Notes: generated by a model not told the origin, from the letters alone. DNA of 64,000 nt from Verrucomicrobiota bacterium (GCA_020630975.1 JAHDID010000002.1:1-64000); one strand, 5' to 3'; shown: positions 32,199 to 41,079, counted from the first letter of the stretch. Translations and numbers: made by a program.

Positions 32199-34694
32199 AT
32201 GAGTGTCGAACCAGATACCTCGCTCAAAATTCTTGTCGCCGAGTCCGACAGGATAGTAGCGCGTGATGTGGAGCTTACCCTGGAGCGCTATGGTTTTCAG
32301 GTAGTCGGCACCCCGGCCGATTTGGAGAAGGCCGAGGAAATGGTGGCTGCCGAGGGGCCAGATCTGGTTTTGCTATCCGTAGATTTTAGCGATGATAGCG
32401 GTGTGGAGTTTGGCAAAAAGCTCCGCCAAGATCACAAGCTACCCGTGATTTTTCTGACTGGCGATGCCGAGGATACCGTGTTTGAAGCAATCCGCGCGAG
32501 CCGCCCTGTCGGCTACGTGCGCAAGCCGTTTAGTGGGGCCGAGCTGGTATCGAGTATACATGCCGCAGCCCAGCGCATCGAGCCAGACCAGCTCCTAGCA
32601 GGCAAGCTGCCATGGGTGCGCTCGCTCATCGACCCGATGGACGACAGTATCGTGGTATCAGGCATGGACGGCCGTGTCGTGCTGATGAATAAGGCAGCGC
32701 AGAAGCTGACTGGCTGGAGCGAGAAAGACGCGATCGGAGCGCCATACAGCAAGGTGGTGCCGACGACTCATCAGGTAGGCGACGCGAATGGCGCCAAGGA
32801 CAAAGACAAGAAAGGCTCTAACGGCTCGGGATCTGCCTGCCAGATAGTCGATCGTCAGGGGCAGCAGCACACTGTGCGCACGATCACTTCGCCACTGCGT
32901 GAGGAGGCGGGGTCTAAGCTGCTCGGCACCGTGACCATCCTCAAAACGCAGGGCCGCTCCGATACCCAAGCGGCACCGACCAACACTCGGCTGAAGCGTA
33001 AGGTGCAGGTCGGTGAGCAGGCTGAAGACTACTCGGACAAGGAGCTAAATGCTCCCCAGCGTAAGCGGGCGCTAGACACGCTAAAGAGTATCCAGATACC
33101 AAGCGGCGGGGACAAAGCTGGTATCGCAGAAGGCGGTGGCACGCAGTTTGATTCGCAGGCGGAAGACCTTTTCGATCGCATTGGCGATCCGCTACTATGC
33201 CTGGATGGCGATCTGACGATCACCCAGGTCAATGGCGAGGCGCTCCGCACTTTCACCGAGGATGGAGCCGCTCTGCTAGGGATCCCGATTTGGGAGCTTT
33301 TCACCGAGGATGAGTGGTCGCGCTACGAGGCCGATTTTTGCCAACCGATGTCGGATGGCAAGCGGCACTACTTTGAGATTCATGACTCTCAGCGCACCCA
33401 TTGGTATCAGGTAAACCTGTATCGTAGCTTCGACGGGATGCTCATCCTGCTCCGCGACATGACGGAGCAACGCGTGTCCAAGGCCAACGAGATCCGCCAG
33501 CAGCGCCTCGAGGGGCTGGGACTTCTAGCCAGAGGCTTCGCCCACGATTTTAATAACGATCTGACCACAGTCACCGGCAATATCGGCCTAGCTAAGGAGA
33601 AAGTGACCGATGAAGGTGTGCTCAATATGCTCGGCGAAGCCGAGAAGGCGACATCTCGCGCTGCAGGTCTGGTCCAGCAGTTGATGACCTTTGCCGCAGG
33701 TGGTCGCCCGGTGAAAGAGCCGGTGAAGATCCCTGAGCTACTGCGCAAAGTGCTCAACGAACACCGCATCGGTCTGCCATCGATCCGCTACCAATTTCGC
33801 TGTACGGAGAAGCAGTTGCGCGCCTGTGTCGACCGGGCTCAGGTCCGCCGAGTGATCGAGAATCTGATCAGCAATGCGGAGAAGGCCATGCCCAATGGTG
33901 GCACGCTCACTCTGTCCTGCTCCGAGATCTCTGCTAGCGAGGCGCAGAAGCTGCGCCAGACTACGGTATCGGTCCGCCAGGATCGCCACTTCCTAGTCGA
34001 GGTGATCGACTCTGGTATTGGCATGACACCGGAGACGGTGGCGCATGCGTTTGACCCCTACTTTTCCGTCCGCGAGAGCGATAATGCGACTGGCATCGGT
34101 CTGACGGTGTGTGAGTCGATCGCCAAAGCTCACGATGGCTACATCCAGCTGCGCTCGCAGGTGAATAAAGGGACGGTGGCTTCTTTCTGCATACCGCTCG
34201 CGCTCGACACCAGTCACGTCGAGTGGGAGGAGATGCCAGCCCACCCGACGCTAGTGACCAGCTCGGAGAAAAAGCCCAATGGCGAGGTCCCTCAGATGGA
34301 TCGCTCCAAATACCGAGTGCTAGTGCTGGAGGATGATGCGCCGATCCGCTCGCTCATCTCGGCTACGCTCGGTCGCGAGGGCTATCAGATCACAGAAACC
34401 GCAGAGGGCAGCGAGGCGATCCTCGAATACGAGAAGTCTCTGGCATCGGGTAAGAAGTTTGATCTGTTTATCAGCGATCTGACTATCGAGGGAGGTATGG
34501 GTGGTGTCGAGACCATGCGCCGCCTCCAGAAGATCGATCCCGAGGTGCTAGCTATCGTGTCCAGCGGCTACTCGGATGCTGCTGCCATGGCCAATCCAGA
34601 GGCCTTTGGTTTCCGGGGAGTCATCCCCAAGCCCTACTCGCCTGCGACTCTCAAAGCCGAGGTCGACCGGATCGTGAGCAAGCACTGCCTCTAG
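32199..34694 (+). CDS. Hybrid sensor histidine kinase with two receiver domains and PAS domains
   Basis: The protein is about 831 residues long. It starts with a receiver-like domain (residues 8-125) in which the phosphorylatable Asp is replaced by Ser (DLVLLSVDF) while the Thr and Lys of LTG and RKPF remain. Two PAS domains follow (about 140-260 and 325-435). The HisKA block ARGFAHDFNNDLTTVTGN has its His near residue 449. The ATPase is complete: NLISNAEKAMPNGG (N box), DSGIGMTPE (G1) and NATGIGLTVC (G2). The C-terminal receiver (about 700-830) keeps its Asp in FISDLTIEGG. It should autophosphorylate and pass phosphate to its own C-terminal receiver. I chose ATG 32199; an upstream GTG at 32157 is possible. 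No DNA-binding output domain is present. Confidence 0.85.
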   Translation: MSVEPDTSLKILVAESDRIVARDVELTLERYGFQVVGTPADLEKAEEMVAAEGPDLVLLSVDFSDDSGVEFGKKLRQDHKLPVIFLTGDAEDTVFEAIRASRPVGYVRKPFSGAELVSSIHAAAQRIEPDQLLAGKLPWVRSLIDPMDDSIVVSGMDGRVVLMNKAAQKLTGWSEKDAIGAPYSKVVPTTHQVGDANGAKDKDKKGSNGSGSACQIVDRQGQQHTVRTITSPLREEAGSKLLGTVTILKTQGRSDTQAAPTNTRLKRKVQVGEQAEDYSDKELNAPQRKRALDTLKSIQIPSGGDKAGIAEGGGTQFDSQAEDLFDRIGDPLLCLDGDLTITQVNGEALRTFTEDGAALLGIPIWELFTEDEWSRYEADFCQPMSDGKRHYFEIHDSQRTHWYQVNLYRSFDGMLILLRDMTEQRVSKANEIRQQRLEGLGLLARGFAHDFNNDLTTVTGNIGLAKEKVTDEGVLNMLGEAEKATSRAAGLVQQLMTFAAGGRPVKEPVKIPELLRKVLNEHRIGLPSIRYQFRCTEKQLRACVDRAQVRRVIENLISNAEKAMPNGGTLTLSCSEISASEAQKLRQTTVSVRQDRHFLVEVIDSGIGMTPETVAHAFDPYFSVRESDNATGIGLTVCESIAKAHDGYIQLRSQVNKGTVASFCIPLALDTSHVEWEEMPAHPTLVTSSEKKPNGEVPQMDRSKYRVLVLEDDAPIRSLISATLGREGYQITETAEGSEAILEYEKSLASGKKFDLFISDLTIEGGMGGVETMRRLQKIDPEVLAIVSSGYSDAAAMANPEAFGFRGVIPKPYSPATLKAEVDRIVSKHCL

Positions 34695-34823
34695 ATTGGC
34701 GGTACTCTTAGGGGGAGTTACGTACGGTTTGTAACCGGCGGACAAGCTAAGCTATTGCCCAAGGTAGCGTGCCGGGGTTGCCCGGCGGTTACAAACCGCC
34801 GCTCCCAGTACTCGAAAATCTAG
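34691..34823. repeat. REP-like hairpin pair after the hybrid kinase gene
   Basis: A 133-base imperfect palindrome begins at the kinase stop codon. The outer arms are CTAGATT (34691-34697) and AATCTAG (34817-34823), with GTACT/AGTAC inside them. Each half contains a GGAG head followed by a hairpin: CGGTT-TGT-AACCG in the left half, and GGCGGTT-TGT-AACCGCC in the right half on the minus strand. This matches the GTAG/GGAG REP pattern elsewhere in the window. The rest of the 338-base gap to 35032 is AT-rich with no gene; a promoter for the next gene probably lies in the AT-rich stretch 34950-35010. Confidence 0.65.
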
Positions 34824-35032
34824 GCAACCTCCTTGGCCCATTCGCTGATGCTAGACACTCTAAAGCAAGTTTGTAGCCATAAGGTGCTACTGATCTCTTG
34901 CGGTTTTCTGAAAATAAGCTAGGGACATCCCGATATCCTCCGCCCCTAAATATTTTATATTTTTTAATAAAATGTTGCATTTTGGGTCAAATATTTTAAA
35001 ATAATAAACAACCCACATAACTTAAACACCCG

Positions 35033-35434
35033 ATGAACTGTTTTCACCTACCTATCGAAGTCACCGCCAGCATGTCTCGAAACCAGAGCTCACTTCATCA
35101 CCTATCCAATGAGTCTGGTACTGTGCCGGTCGGTAGTCTGATTCGCGATTGTCTGTCGAAGATTTCTCCAGATAATCCTGAGAAGGGTATCGCGGCTGCA
35201 AAGGTCATGCAGGTGGCTTTGCGCGAGGTCGTCAATCAAGAGCGGGTGAAGAGTAGTTTGGCTGAGTACTACGGGGTCAATTATCTGCTCACGTCTCTCA
35301 ATCAAGCGATCCACGTCTATGAGAATGAGGGTCGAGTGGATGAGCTCATGTTCGTCACGATGCGCATCGGTCGCGAGTTGACGACCTATCAGGGATCAAA
35401 TGTGGTCCAGCGCACAGATGCCAAGCTGATCTAG
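35033..35434 (+). CDS. Hypothetical protein
   Basis: I do not recognise this 133-residue protein. It is predicted mostly helical after residue 35 (IRDCLSKISPDNPEKGIAAA and VLTSLNQ-like segments), with no signal peptide, membrane span or cysteine motif. A second possible start (ATG, residue 14) lies at 35072. It follows the two signalling genes in the same direction, but the REP hairpin and an AT-rich promoter-like region separate it from them. It ends in its own terminator. Its base composition and codon use resemble the flanking genes, which supports real coding. It could be a small regulator; nothing proves it. Confidence 0.55.
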   Translation: MNCFHLPIEVTASMSRNQSSLHHLSNESGTVPVGSLIRDCLSKISPDNPEKGIAAAKVMQVALREVVNQERVKSSLAEYYGVNYLLTSLNQAIHVYENEGRVDELMFVTMRIGRELTTYQGSNVVQRTDAKLI

Positions 35435-35471
35435 CTGGAGCTCGTGATCAGAGTATAGCTTTTTAGGGAAT

Positions 35472-35493
35472 GCCGACGTCTTCGTCGGCTTTT
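35472..35493 (+). terminator. Rho-independent terminator of the hypothetical gene
   Basis: A perfect GCCGACG/CGTCGGC stem with a TCTT loop and a TTTT tail lies 37 bases after the stop at 35434. Confidence 0.8.
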
Positions 35494-35515
35494 CTATAGG
35501 TAGAATTCTCGGAGA

Positions 35516-35752
35516 CTACTCTGCTGGTTTCCACCATACGTCGAGCTGCTGGCGCATCGCATCTACCACGTCGGGGCGTTGCTGGGCCAGGTTTTTCTGC
35601 TCGAATGGGTCGAGCTGTAGATCGAAGAGCTGGATTTTGTCTTTTGGTGGTTCGGTGAGCCAGCCGATTTTGCGGAGGTCAAGTTGTTGGTCTTCCCAGA
35701 CGATGAGTTTCCAGTAATTGGTGATAATTTCGATCAGTAGACGTCGCCACGA
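35516..35752 (-). pseudogene. C-terminal remnant of a sulfatase
   Basis: The minus strand from about 35723 to the stop at 35516 encodes a typical sulfatase end: NYWKLIVWEDQQ, then IQLFDLQLDPFEQKNLAQQR, then PDVVDAMRQQLDVWWKPAE. The words KLI, LFDL and DPxEQxNLA are conserved at the C-terminus of the family. Upstream the frame meets a TAG at 35753-35755 and no catalytic region exists. The rest of the gene has been lost, probably replaced when the BlaI/BlaR1-like pair came to lie next to it. About 70 codons remain. Confidence 0.75.
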
Positions 35753-35814
35753 CTAGGCACCAGTGGCGGTTTGCCGGAGCTAAAGTTTCGTAATGGTAGC
35801 TGGTGGTGGCGGTT

Positions 35815-35875
35815 GTGCGAAAAATTTCGCACTTTAATATTGACCGAATCTCTTCGATGTGCGAAAAATTTCGCA
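35815..35875 (+). promoter_or_regulatory. Twin BlaI-type operators in the blaI-like promoter
   Basis: The 16-nt dyad TGCGAAA-AA-TTTCGCA occurs twice, at 35816-35831 and 35860-35875, 44 bases apart and on the same strand. The second copy ends on the first base of the start codon. A candidate -10 box TAATAT (35835-35840) lies just after the first copy, with TTGTGC at 35813 as a weak -35. Two dyads around the promoter of a BlaI-type repressor are what autorepression needs. Confidence 0.75.
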
Positions 35876-36267
35876 TGGCTACCGATGATAAACCCGACGC
35901 TAAGTTCAGTCGCAGAGAGGGGGAGGTCATGGATGTCTTGTATCAAGAGGGCTCAGCGACAGCCCGCGAGGTGTGGTCGACACTCGGTGAGACCTGCACC
36001 TATTCCACTATCCGAAAGATACTCAGCATACTCGAGGAGAAGGGTCACGTGACTCATGTGACCGAGGGGAAAACCTTTATTTACTCTCCCAGGGAGAAAC
36101 GCGAGGCGGCTGCCTCATCGGCCATCAGTCGAGTGGTCGATATCTTCTTTCAGGGTTCGGTGGCAGGCGCGGTATCTGGATTGCTGGGCGCTAAAAGCAG
36201 CGAGCTCTCTGAGGCCGAGCTCGATCGGGTCGCGCAGCTCATCGAGGAGGCGAAGAAAAACAAGTAA
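35875..36267 (+). CDS. BlaI/MecI family winged-helix repressor
   Basis: The 130-residue protein matches the BlaI/MecI/CopY family. An N-terminal winged helix (SRREGEVMDVLYQEGSATAR, then TCTYSTIRKILSILEEKGHV) carries the DNA-recognition helix, and the TEGKTFIYSP hinge is where family repressors are cleaved. A C-terminal dimerisation helix ends in KSSELSEAELDRVAQLIEEA. The start at 35875 gives the normal length; the frame is open farther upstream through the operators. The gene precedes its M56 sensor by six bases, so they are co-transcribed. When the sensor is triggered the repressor is cleaved and both genes are released. Other targets are unknown; no beta-lactamase gene is nearby. Confidence 0.88.
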   Translation: MATDDKPDAKFSRREGEVMDVLYQEGSATAREVWSTLGETCTYSTIRKILSILEEKGHVTHVTEGKTFIYSPREKREAAASSAISRVVDIFFQGSVAGAVSGLLGAKSSELSEAELDRVAQLIEEAKKNK

Positions 36268-36273
36268 CGAGTG

Positions 36274-37983
36274 ATGATGAGTGATACTTACTTCCCTATT
36301 CTTCTGGCAGAGTTTTTGATCAAGTCGGCGGTGATTATCATCCTAGGTTTTGGGGTTTCGCTACTGTTACGAAAATCTACTGCTGCGACTAAGCACCATT
36401 TCTGGCTGTGCTTGTTTGCTGGTAGTGTATTGATACCGCTGCTGCTCGTGGCCCTGCCTCGCTGGCAAGTGTTGCCGGAGTTTTGGTGGTCGGGCAGTGA
36501 GAGTGAGCAGCTACCTGTTTCTACGGAATTCTTTTCGGGAGATGCATCGGTAGTCAATGCAGCCTCAAACACATCACCATCTGACGGCCTGGCTGCTAGT
36601 GGACCAAGTGGCAGTGCCAAGATAGGTTGGGTATTTGTCGGAGTGTGGGTGTTGGGGGTGGTGGTTCTTTTGTTACAATCTGTCTTCGCTCGATTGGTTT
36701 TGGCAGGGTTCACTCGCCGGTCCCATGCGATACCCGAGTCTATGGATGCAGTGTTCCGGAATGTAGTCGACTGCGCGGGAGCGTGTAGGTCCCCACGGTT
36801 GGTGCTATGCGAGCAGATTCGAGCACCGTTTTCTTGGGGGATTTTTCGGCCAGTGATAGTTCTTCCGACTTCAGCAGTCGATTGGCAGCGCGATGAGTTG
36901 GAAATGATTTTTCTGCATGAGTTATCTCATGTAGAGCGGCGCGATGCGGTAGCGGTTTTGGTAGCTCGACTTTTCCTTTGTTTGAATTGGCTAAACCCTC
37001 TGTCCTGGGTGGCCAATCGACAAGCTGTGCAGCACAGAGAGGAAGCCTGCGACCAGCGGGTCGTACAGCAGGGCTATCCGGTGCAGGCCTATGCCGAGAT
37101 GCTTTTTAAACAGGCTCAAGTGATAACGAGCCGATCTATACGCCACTGCGCCACCGCAGTGAATGAAAATGGCACCATCGAACAACGAATAAAAATGATA
37201 CTAAATCCCATCAGCAACCCATCAGGAAAATCTTCTAAACTAGTTACCATTCTATCCATCATCACTATCGTGGCGATTGGTATAGCAGGCAGTCAGGACG
37301 GACGAAGCGATGCCGTAGCGGAACCTGTGGTAGGGAAGCCTGATCCAGTAGGCTCCGTCGCCTATAAGCTGAAGAATATCCGCATACCCAGCCTCGAGTT
37401 TTCCGACACTCCGATGGAAGATGCGATTCAGTTTTTGCAGCAGAAGAGTGTGGAGCTCGATCCGGCTGCAGAGGCCAAAGGGGTAAGCATAGTGATCGAT
37501 AATAAAGTAAGTTCGAAGACGCCGATTTCCTTGCGCTTGACCAATGTACCACTAGGGGAAGCGCTACGCTACACCTCTGCGCTGAGTGGTGCGCACTATC
37601 GAGTGGATCCGTATGCAGTGGTGATCCTGCCTGGTCAGGGTAAATCCCAGGCGGAGGCTAATAAGTCTGCGGCGATCGCTTTGAACGAAAAGAAATTGGA
37701 GCAGACAGTTCTACCTGCACTGGAATTCAAAGATACTCCACTACCTGATGCTTTGGCATTTCTCCGGCAGAAATCGGTGGAGCTAGACTCCGTCGAGAGC
37801 GATCCGAGCAGGAGAGGGATTAACCTGATTCTCAAGGCTTCTCCCGAAGCTAAGCCGCAGGAAGCACGGATTACACTGAAGCTAACGAATGCTCCGCTAT
37901 CAGCAGTGCTCGACTACACCTGCCAATTGACCAATGCGGAGTATCAAGTCGAGGCGCACGCGGTAGTGGTGCGGGTGCCGTGA
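36274..37983 (+). CDS. M56 (BlaR1-like) membrane metalloprotease with two secretin-type N-domains
   Basis: This 569-residue protein starts with several membrane spans and carries the zinc-protease motif LHELSHVERRD (HExxH near residue 214), as in BlaR1/MecR1. After a further span (about residue 325-340) the extracytoplasmic part is not a penicillin-binding domain. Instead it consists of two tandem copies of a fold of about 90 residues resembling the short N-terminal domain of secretins and TonB receptors (STN type). Copy one has IPSLEFSDTPMEDAIQFLQQ and LRLTNVPLGEALRYTS. Copy two has LPALEFKDTPLPDALAFLRQ and LKLTNAPLSAVLDYTC. The ligand sensed is therefore probably not a beta-lactam. Start codons at 36271 (GTG), 36274 and 36277 are all possible. 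Confidence 0.82.
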   Translation: MMSDTYFPILLAEFLIKSAVIIILGFGVSLLLRKSTAATKHHFWLCLFAGSVLIPLLLVALPRWQVLPEFWWSGSESEQLPVSTEFFSGDASVVNAASNTSPSDGLAASGPSGSAKIGWVFVGVWVLGVVVLLLQSVFARLVLAGFTRRSHAIPESMDAVFRNVVDCAGACRSPRLVLCEQIRAPFSWGIFRPVIVLPTSAVDWQRDELEMIFLHELSHVERRDAVAVLVARLFLCLNWLNPLSWVANRQAVQHREEACDQRVVQQGYPVQAYAEMLFKQAQVITSRSIRHCATAVNENGTIEQRIKMILNPISNPSGKSSKLVTILSIITIVAIGIAGSQDGRSDAVAEPVVGKPDPVGSVAYKLKNIRIPSLEFSDTPMEDAIQFLQQKSVELDPAAEAKGVSIVIDNKVSSKTPISLRLTNVPLGEALRYTSALSGAHYRVDPYAVVILPGQGKSQAEANKSAAIALNEKKLEQTVLPALEFKDTPLPDALAFLRQKSVELDSVESDPSRRGINLILKASPEAKPQEARITLKLTNAPLSAVLDYTCQLTNAEYQVEAHAVVVRVP

Positions 37984-37993
37984 GGCACTAATG

Positions 37994-38650
37994 CTAAAAT
38001 CCACGATAGGATCGATTGCGGATCATTTTCACGTTTTGGTAGGCGAAGTAACTAAAGATCAGGCTAATGATATACCAGCCGGTCATAGCTCCTATCACTG
38101 AGACGATCATAGCGACGACCATTCCGATCCACGGCACGATGGCAGGATTTCGGCTGGCCATCAGCATGGAAAAGATATGCCCACCATCCAGCGGCATGAC
38201 CGGCAGCACGTGAAGGATAAACAGGATCATATTTAGATCGGTGGCACGGAGAGTGAGGCGCGAGGCCATTGACTCTCTGGGGATCACCGCCATCCACAGG
38301 GAGAAAAGCAGCATCGATAGGATGAGGTGAAACATCGGCCCGGCCAGTGCGATGCTGATCGCCTGCCCCGGGGTGAACTTACCTGGCCCTGAGCAGTAGC
38401 CGCCCACGCCTTGCAGCTTTATCTCTGCATTTGGGGCACCGTGGTGCTTGCGCATAAAGGCGTGGCACAGCTCATGACATAGGGTGCAGACGATGAAGAT
38501 AGCAATCGTCGCGCCTACGATGAGTGCTCCAGTCCGGCCGCCACCTTCGAGGAAATTGAGTCCCAGAAAGGCGCAGAGCACCCAAAACATCCAATGGATA
38601 CGGATCGGGAAACCAAAGAGACGGAAGCAAAGCATGGTGGCTCCGATCAT
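37994..38650 (-). CDS. Site-2 protease (M50) family membrane protein
   Basis: This 218-residue protein has about five hydrophobic segments. The zinc motif is CHELCHAFMRKHHG (HExxH), and the third ligand lies in MPLDGGHIFSML (the LDGG motif of M50 peptidases). N-terminal residues FRLFGFPIRIHWMFWVLC resemble the compact SpoIVFB-like group without PDZ domains. These enzymes cut membrane-embedded substrates such as anti-sigma factors or pro-proteins. It is convergent with the BlaR1-like gene, their stops being 10 bases apart. Its substrate is unknown; nothing ties it to the ECF system at 24.6 kb. An alternative start is 38635. Confidence 0.9.
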   Translation of the reverse strand: MIGATMLCFRLFGFPIRIHWMFWVLCAFLGLNFLEGGGRTGALIVGATIAIFIVCTLCHELCHAFMRKHHGAPNAEIKLQGVGGYCSGPGKFTPGQAISIALAGPMFHLILSMLLFSLWMAVIPRESMASRLTLRATDLNMILFILHVLPVMPLDGGHIFSMLMASRNPAIVPWIGMVVAMIVSVIGAMTGWYIISLIFSYFAYQNVKMIRNRSYRGF

Positions 38651-38742
38651 CGTGCAAGATGGGCTTTAGACAAGCCGCCAAATCAGTTCGAGCGCCATGT
38701 TTTCGGCTATTGTAAATGTAGCTATTAGAATGGCCGCTGGAC

Positions 38743-38836
38743 TGGTCAAGGAGGGGCTGCTTTTAGCTGCCCGGCAGGCTGAGCCATATCTTTCGGCCGA
38801 GGCAGCCGGGAGCTAAAGGCAGCCCCTCCTTGACCA
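38743..38836. repeat. 94-base REP-type inverted pair downstream of ahpF
   Basis: The arms 38743-38775 and 38805-38836 are nearly perfect inverted copies, differing by one substitution and one inserted base. Each contains TGGTCAAGGAGGGGCTGC followed by a T-rich loop and an AGCTGCCC-like end, so each is a GGAG-headed element able to form its own small hairpin. The same sequence in single copy is at 15331-15356. On the minus strand it begins 22 bases after the ahpF stop and could stabilise or end the ahpCF message. Confidence 0.75.
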
Positions 38837-38857
38837 AGTTTGTTACCAGAAAATAGC

Positions 38858-40438
38858 CTAGCTGGCCTCGATCGGCTCAGCCGTCAGCAGATACTCAAAT
38901 GCAGCGATACCTGCCTTTGCCCCCTCGCCCATGGAGATGATGATCTGCTTGTAGGGAGTATCGGTGACGTCGCCGCAGGCGAAGATGCCCTCGACGCTGG
39001 TTTCGCATTTCGAGGTGACGGTGATTTCGTTGCGCTCATTGAGATCGACTAGATCACTCACGAAGTTACTATTCGGCGCGAGGCCGATCTGTACAAACAC
39101 ACCCGCTACCGCTACATCGACTAGCTCGCCGCTGTCGCGCATTTCTACAGCTATAGCAGTGACACCGGCGTCGTCTGCCTTCACTTCTTTGACGGCGGCA
39201 GATAGGATGACTTCGGCGTTCTCGGTGGCGTGCAGTTTGTCGATGAGAACCTGATCGGCCTTTAGTGAATCCAGGAACTCCACCACGGTCACCGATTTGC
39301 AGATGGCAGCGAGATCCAGAGCGGCTTCGACGCCTGAGTTGCCGCCCCCGATCACAGCCACATCTTTGCCTTTGAAATACGGGCCATCGCAGTGTGGGCA
39401 GTAGGCCACCCCGCGACCGACATTTTCCTGCTCTCCCGGTACGCCGAGCTTGCGCCACTGAGCTCCTGTGGCGATCACACCGGTGCGCGCCTGCAGGACT
39501 TCGCCTGTGCTCAATACAAATTTCTTCAATCCAGAGTCGGTGACTTGGATCTCTTTTACGCGGATATCGTCGCGCAGGGCAATCGGGTAGTCGCCTAGAT
39601 GCTGGCGGATATTTTCGGTCAGAGTCGAACCGGTAATGGCGCGGATCGAGGTGACATTTTCGATCCCTACGGTCTCCTTCACCTGGCCGCCGAAGGTCTC
39701 GGCTACGGTGGCGACTTCTAGCCCTTTGCGAGCTAGGTAGATCGATGCAGTGGCAGCTGCCGGGCCGCCGCCGATCACGATCGAGTCGTAGACCTTATCG
39801 TCTTCGACTAGGGCGCTGGCATTGCCGGAGAAACGCTCGGTGATCTTTTCGATGATCTGTGCTGGGCTGATCTGGCCGCTGGAGAAAGGCTCTTTGTTGA
39901 GGAATACAGTGGGCACACCCTGGACCTTGCGCTCGTCGGCGAGTCCCTGGTGCAGCGCGCCATCGATCATCTCGTGGGAGATGCGTGGGTTCAGCAGGCA
40001 GAGTTGGTTCAGCGTCTGCACCACATCTGGGCACACGTGGCAGTCGAGCGAGATGAACGACTCAAACACTAGGTCATCGTTGATCGCTTTGATCTGCTGC
40101 TGCAGCCCCTCGTCCAGCTTCATCGGCGTGCCGCCTGCCTGTAGCACGGCCAATACAAAGCTGCTAAACTCGTGCCCGCCTGGGATACCGGAAAAATTGA
40201 TGCCCGTGTCTTCGCCCTCGGCGACGATCTTGAAGCTCAGGCCTTCGCGCACAGCCACTTCCTTCACGTTGACATCGCGGTAGCTGATCTTGTCGGAGAC
40301 CGAGGCGACCTGCTCCAGCATTGTGATCAATTCGCCACGCTTATCGTGTGTACCTGCATATAGACAAAGCTCCACCTCGCGACTGAGGTCCTTAGTGTAT
40401 TCCTTCAGGCTTTTGATGATGTTTTCGTCGAGCTTCAT
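38858..40438 (-). CDS. ahpF: Alkyl hydroperoxide reductase subunit F
   Basis: This 526-residue flavoprotein reduces AhpC with NAD(P)H. The N-terminal tandem thioredoxin-like domain contains [11 protein letters not shown] (the CxxC pair). The FAD-binding motif is [19 protein letters not shown], the NAD(P)H motif is [18 protein letters not shown], and the redox disulfide is [10 protein letters not shown]. The end carries [20 protein letters not shown]. Domain order and length are those of standard AhpF. The start at 40438 is chosen because it gives the usual [14 protein letters not shown] beginning; longer frames overlap ahpC. The gene follows ahpC by 77 bases and is presumably in the OxyR regulon. 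Confidence 0.95.
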   Translation of the reverse strand: MKLDENIIKSLKEYTKDLSREVELCLYAGTHDKRGELITMLEQVASVSDKISYRDVNVKEVAVREGLSFKIVAEGEDTGINFSGIPGGHEFSSFVLAVLQAGGTPMKLDEGLQQQIKAINDDLVFESFISLDCHVCPDVVQTLNQLCLLNPRISHEMIDGALHQGLADERKVQGVPTVFLNKEPFSSGQISPAQIIEKITERFSGNASALVEDDKVYDSIVIGGGPAAATASIYLARKGLEVATVAETFGGQVKETVGIENVTSIRAITGSTLTENIRQHLGDYPIALRDDIRVKEIQVTDSGLKKFVLSTGEVLQARTGVIATGAQWRKLGVPGEQENVGRGVAYCPHCDGPYFKGKDVAVIGGGNSGVEAALDLAAICKSVTVVEFLDSLKADQVLIDKLHATENAEVILSAAVKEVKADDAGVTAIAVEMRDSGELVDVAVAGVFVQIGLAPNSNFVSDLVDLNERNEITVTSKCETSVEGIFACGDVTDTPYKQIIISMGEGAKAGIAAFEYLLTAEPIEAS

Positions 40439-40515
40439 AGCAGGTAGAGACACAGGAGAAATACCTAGTCCAGCCACACACTGGACTAGGTGAAAGTCGA
40501 TTATCGTGTGGGCAA

Positions 40516-41079
40516 TTAGATCTTGCCGACCAGATCGAGAGATGGTGTGAGAGTCTCTTCGCCTGGCTTCCATGCAGCTGGGCAGACTTCGCCATCGTTG
40601 GAGGCTACGTACTGTGCCGCCTGTACTTTGCGCACTAGGTCAGCAGCAGATCTGCCGATGCCGAGGTCGTGCACCTCGATCACTTTGATCTCGCCTTCTG
40701 GATTGACGACGAAAGTGCCGCGCAGTGCCAGACCCTCTTCCTCGATCATCACGTCGAAGCCACGAGTGATCGCGCCAGTCGGGTCACCGATCATAGGGAA
40801 ATTGATTTTGCCGATCGCCTCAGATGAGTCGTGCCATGCCTTGTGAGAAAAGTGTGTGTCGGTCGATACAGAGTACACCTCGACTCCCAGCTCCTTCAGC
40901 TCTGCGTAGTGCTCGGCCAGGTCCTCTAGCTCAGTCGGGCACACAAAAGTCCAGTCTGCAGGGTAGAAGCAGAACACAGACCACTTGCCTTTGACATCGT
41001 CGCTAGAGACGGTGACGAACTCGCCGTCGTGAAATGCCTGTGCTTCGAATTCTGGGATTGGATCGTTAATTTTTGCCAT
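40516..41079 (-). CDS. ahpC: Alkyl hydroperoxide reductase subunit C (typical 2-Cys peroxiredoxin)
   Basis: This 187-residue peroxiredoxin reduces hydrogen peroxide, organic peroxides and peroxynitrite. The peroxidatic cysteine lies in [18 protein letters not shown], the resolving cysteine near the C-terminus in [14 protein letters not shown]. The family pattern [20 protein letters not shown] is intact, and the GG(V)G-like segment is present as GLALRG. Length matches the E. coli and Salmonella enzymes. It is the first gene of ahpCF, divergent from oxyR across a 115-base spacer with a good OxyR site. Confidence 0.97.
   Translation of the reverse strand: MAKINDPIPEFEAQAFHDGEFVTVSSDDVKGKWSVFCFYPADWTFVCPTELEDLAEHYAELKELGVEVYSVSTDTHFSHKAWHDSSEAIGKINFPMIGDPTGAITRGFDVMIEEEGLALRGTFVVNPEGEIKVIEVHDLGIGRSAADLVRKVQAAQYVASNDGEVCPAAWKPGEETLTPSLDLVGKI

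Noticed and set aside
34789-34980. Minus-strand open frame of 63 codons after the hybrid kinase
   Set aside because: It is built largely from the REP hairpin and AT-rich spacer and has no homologue I recognise.
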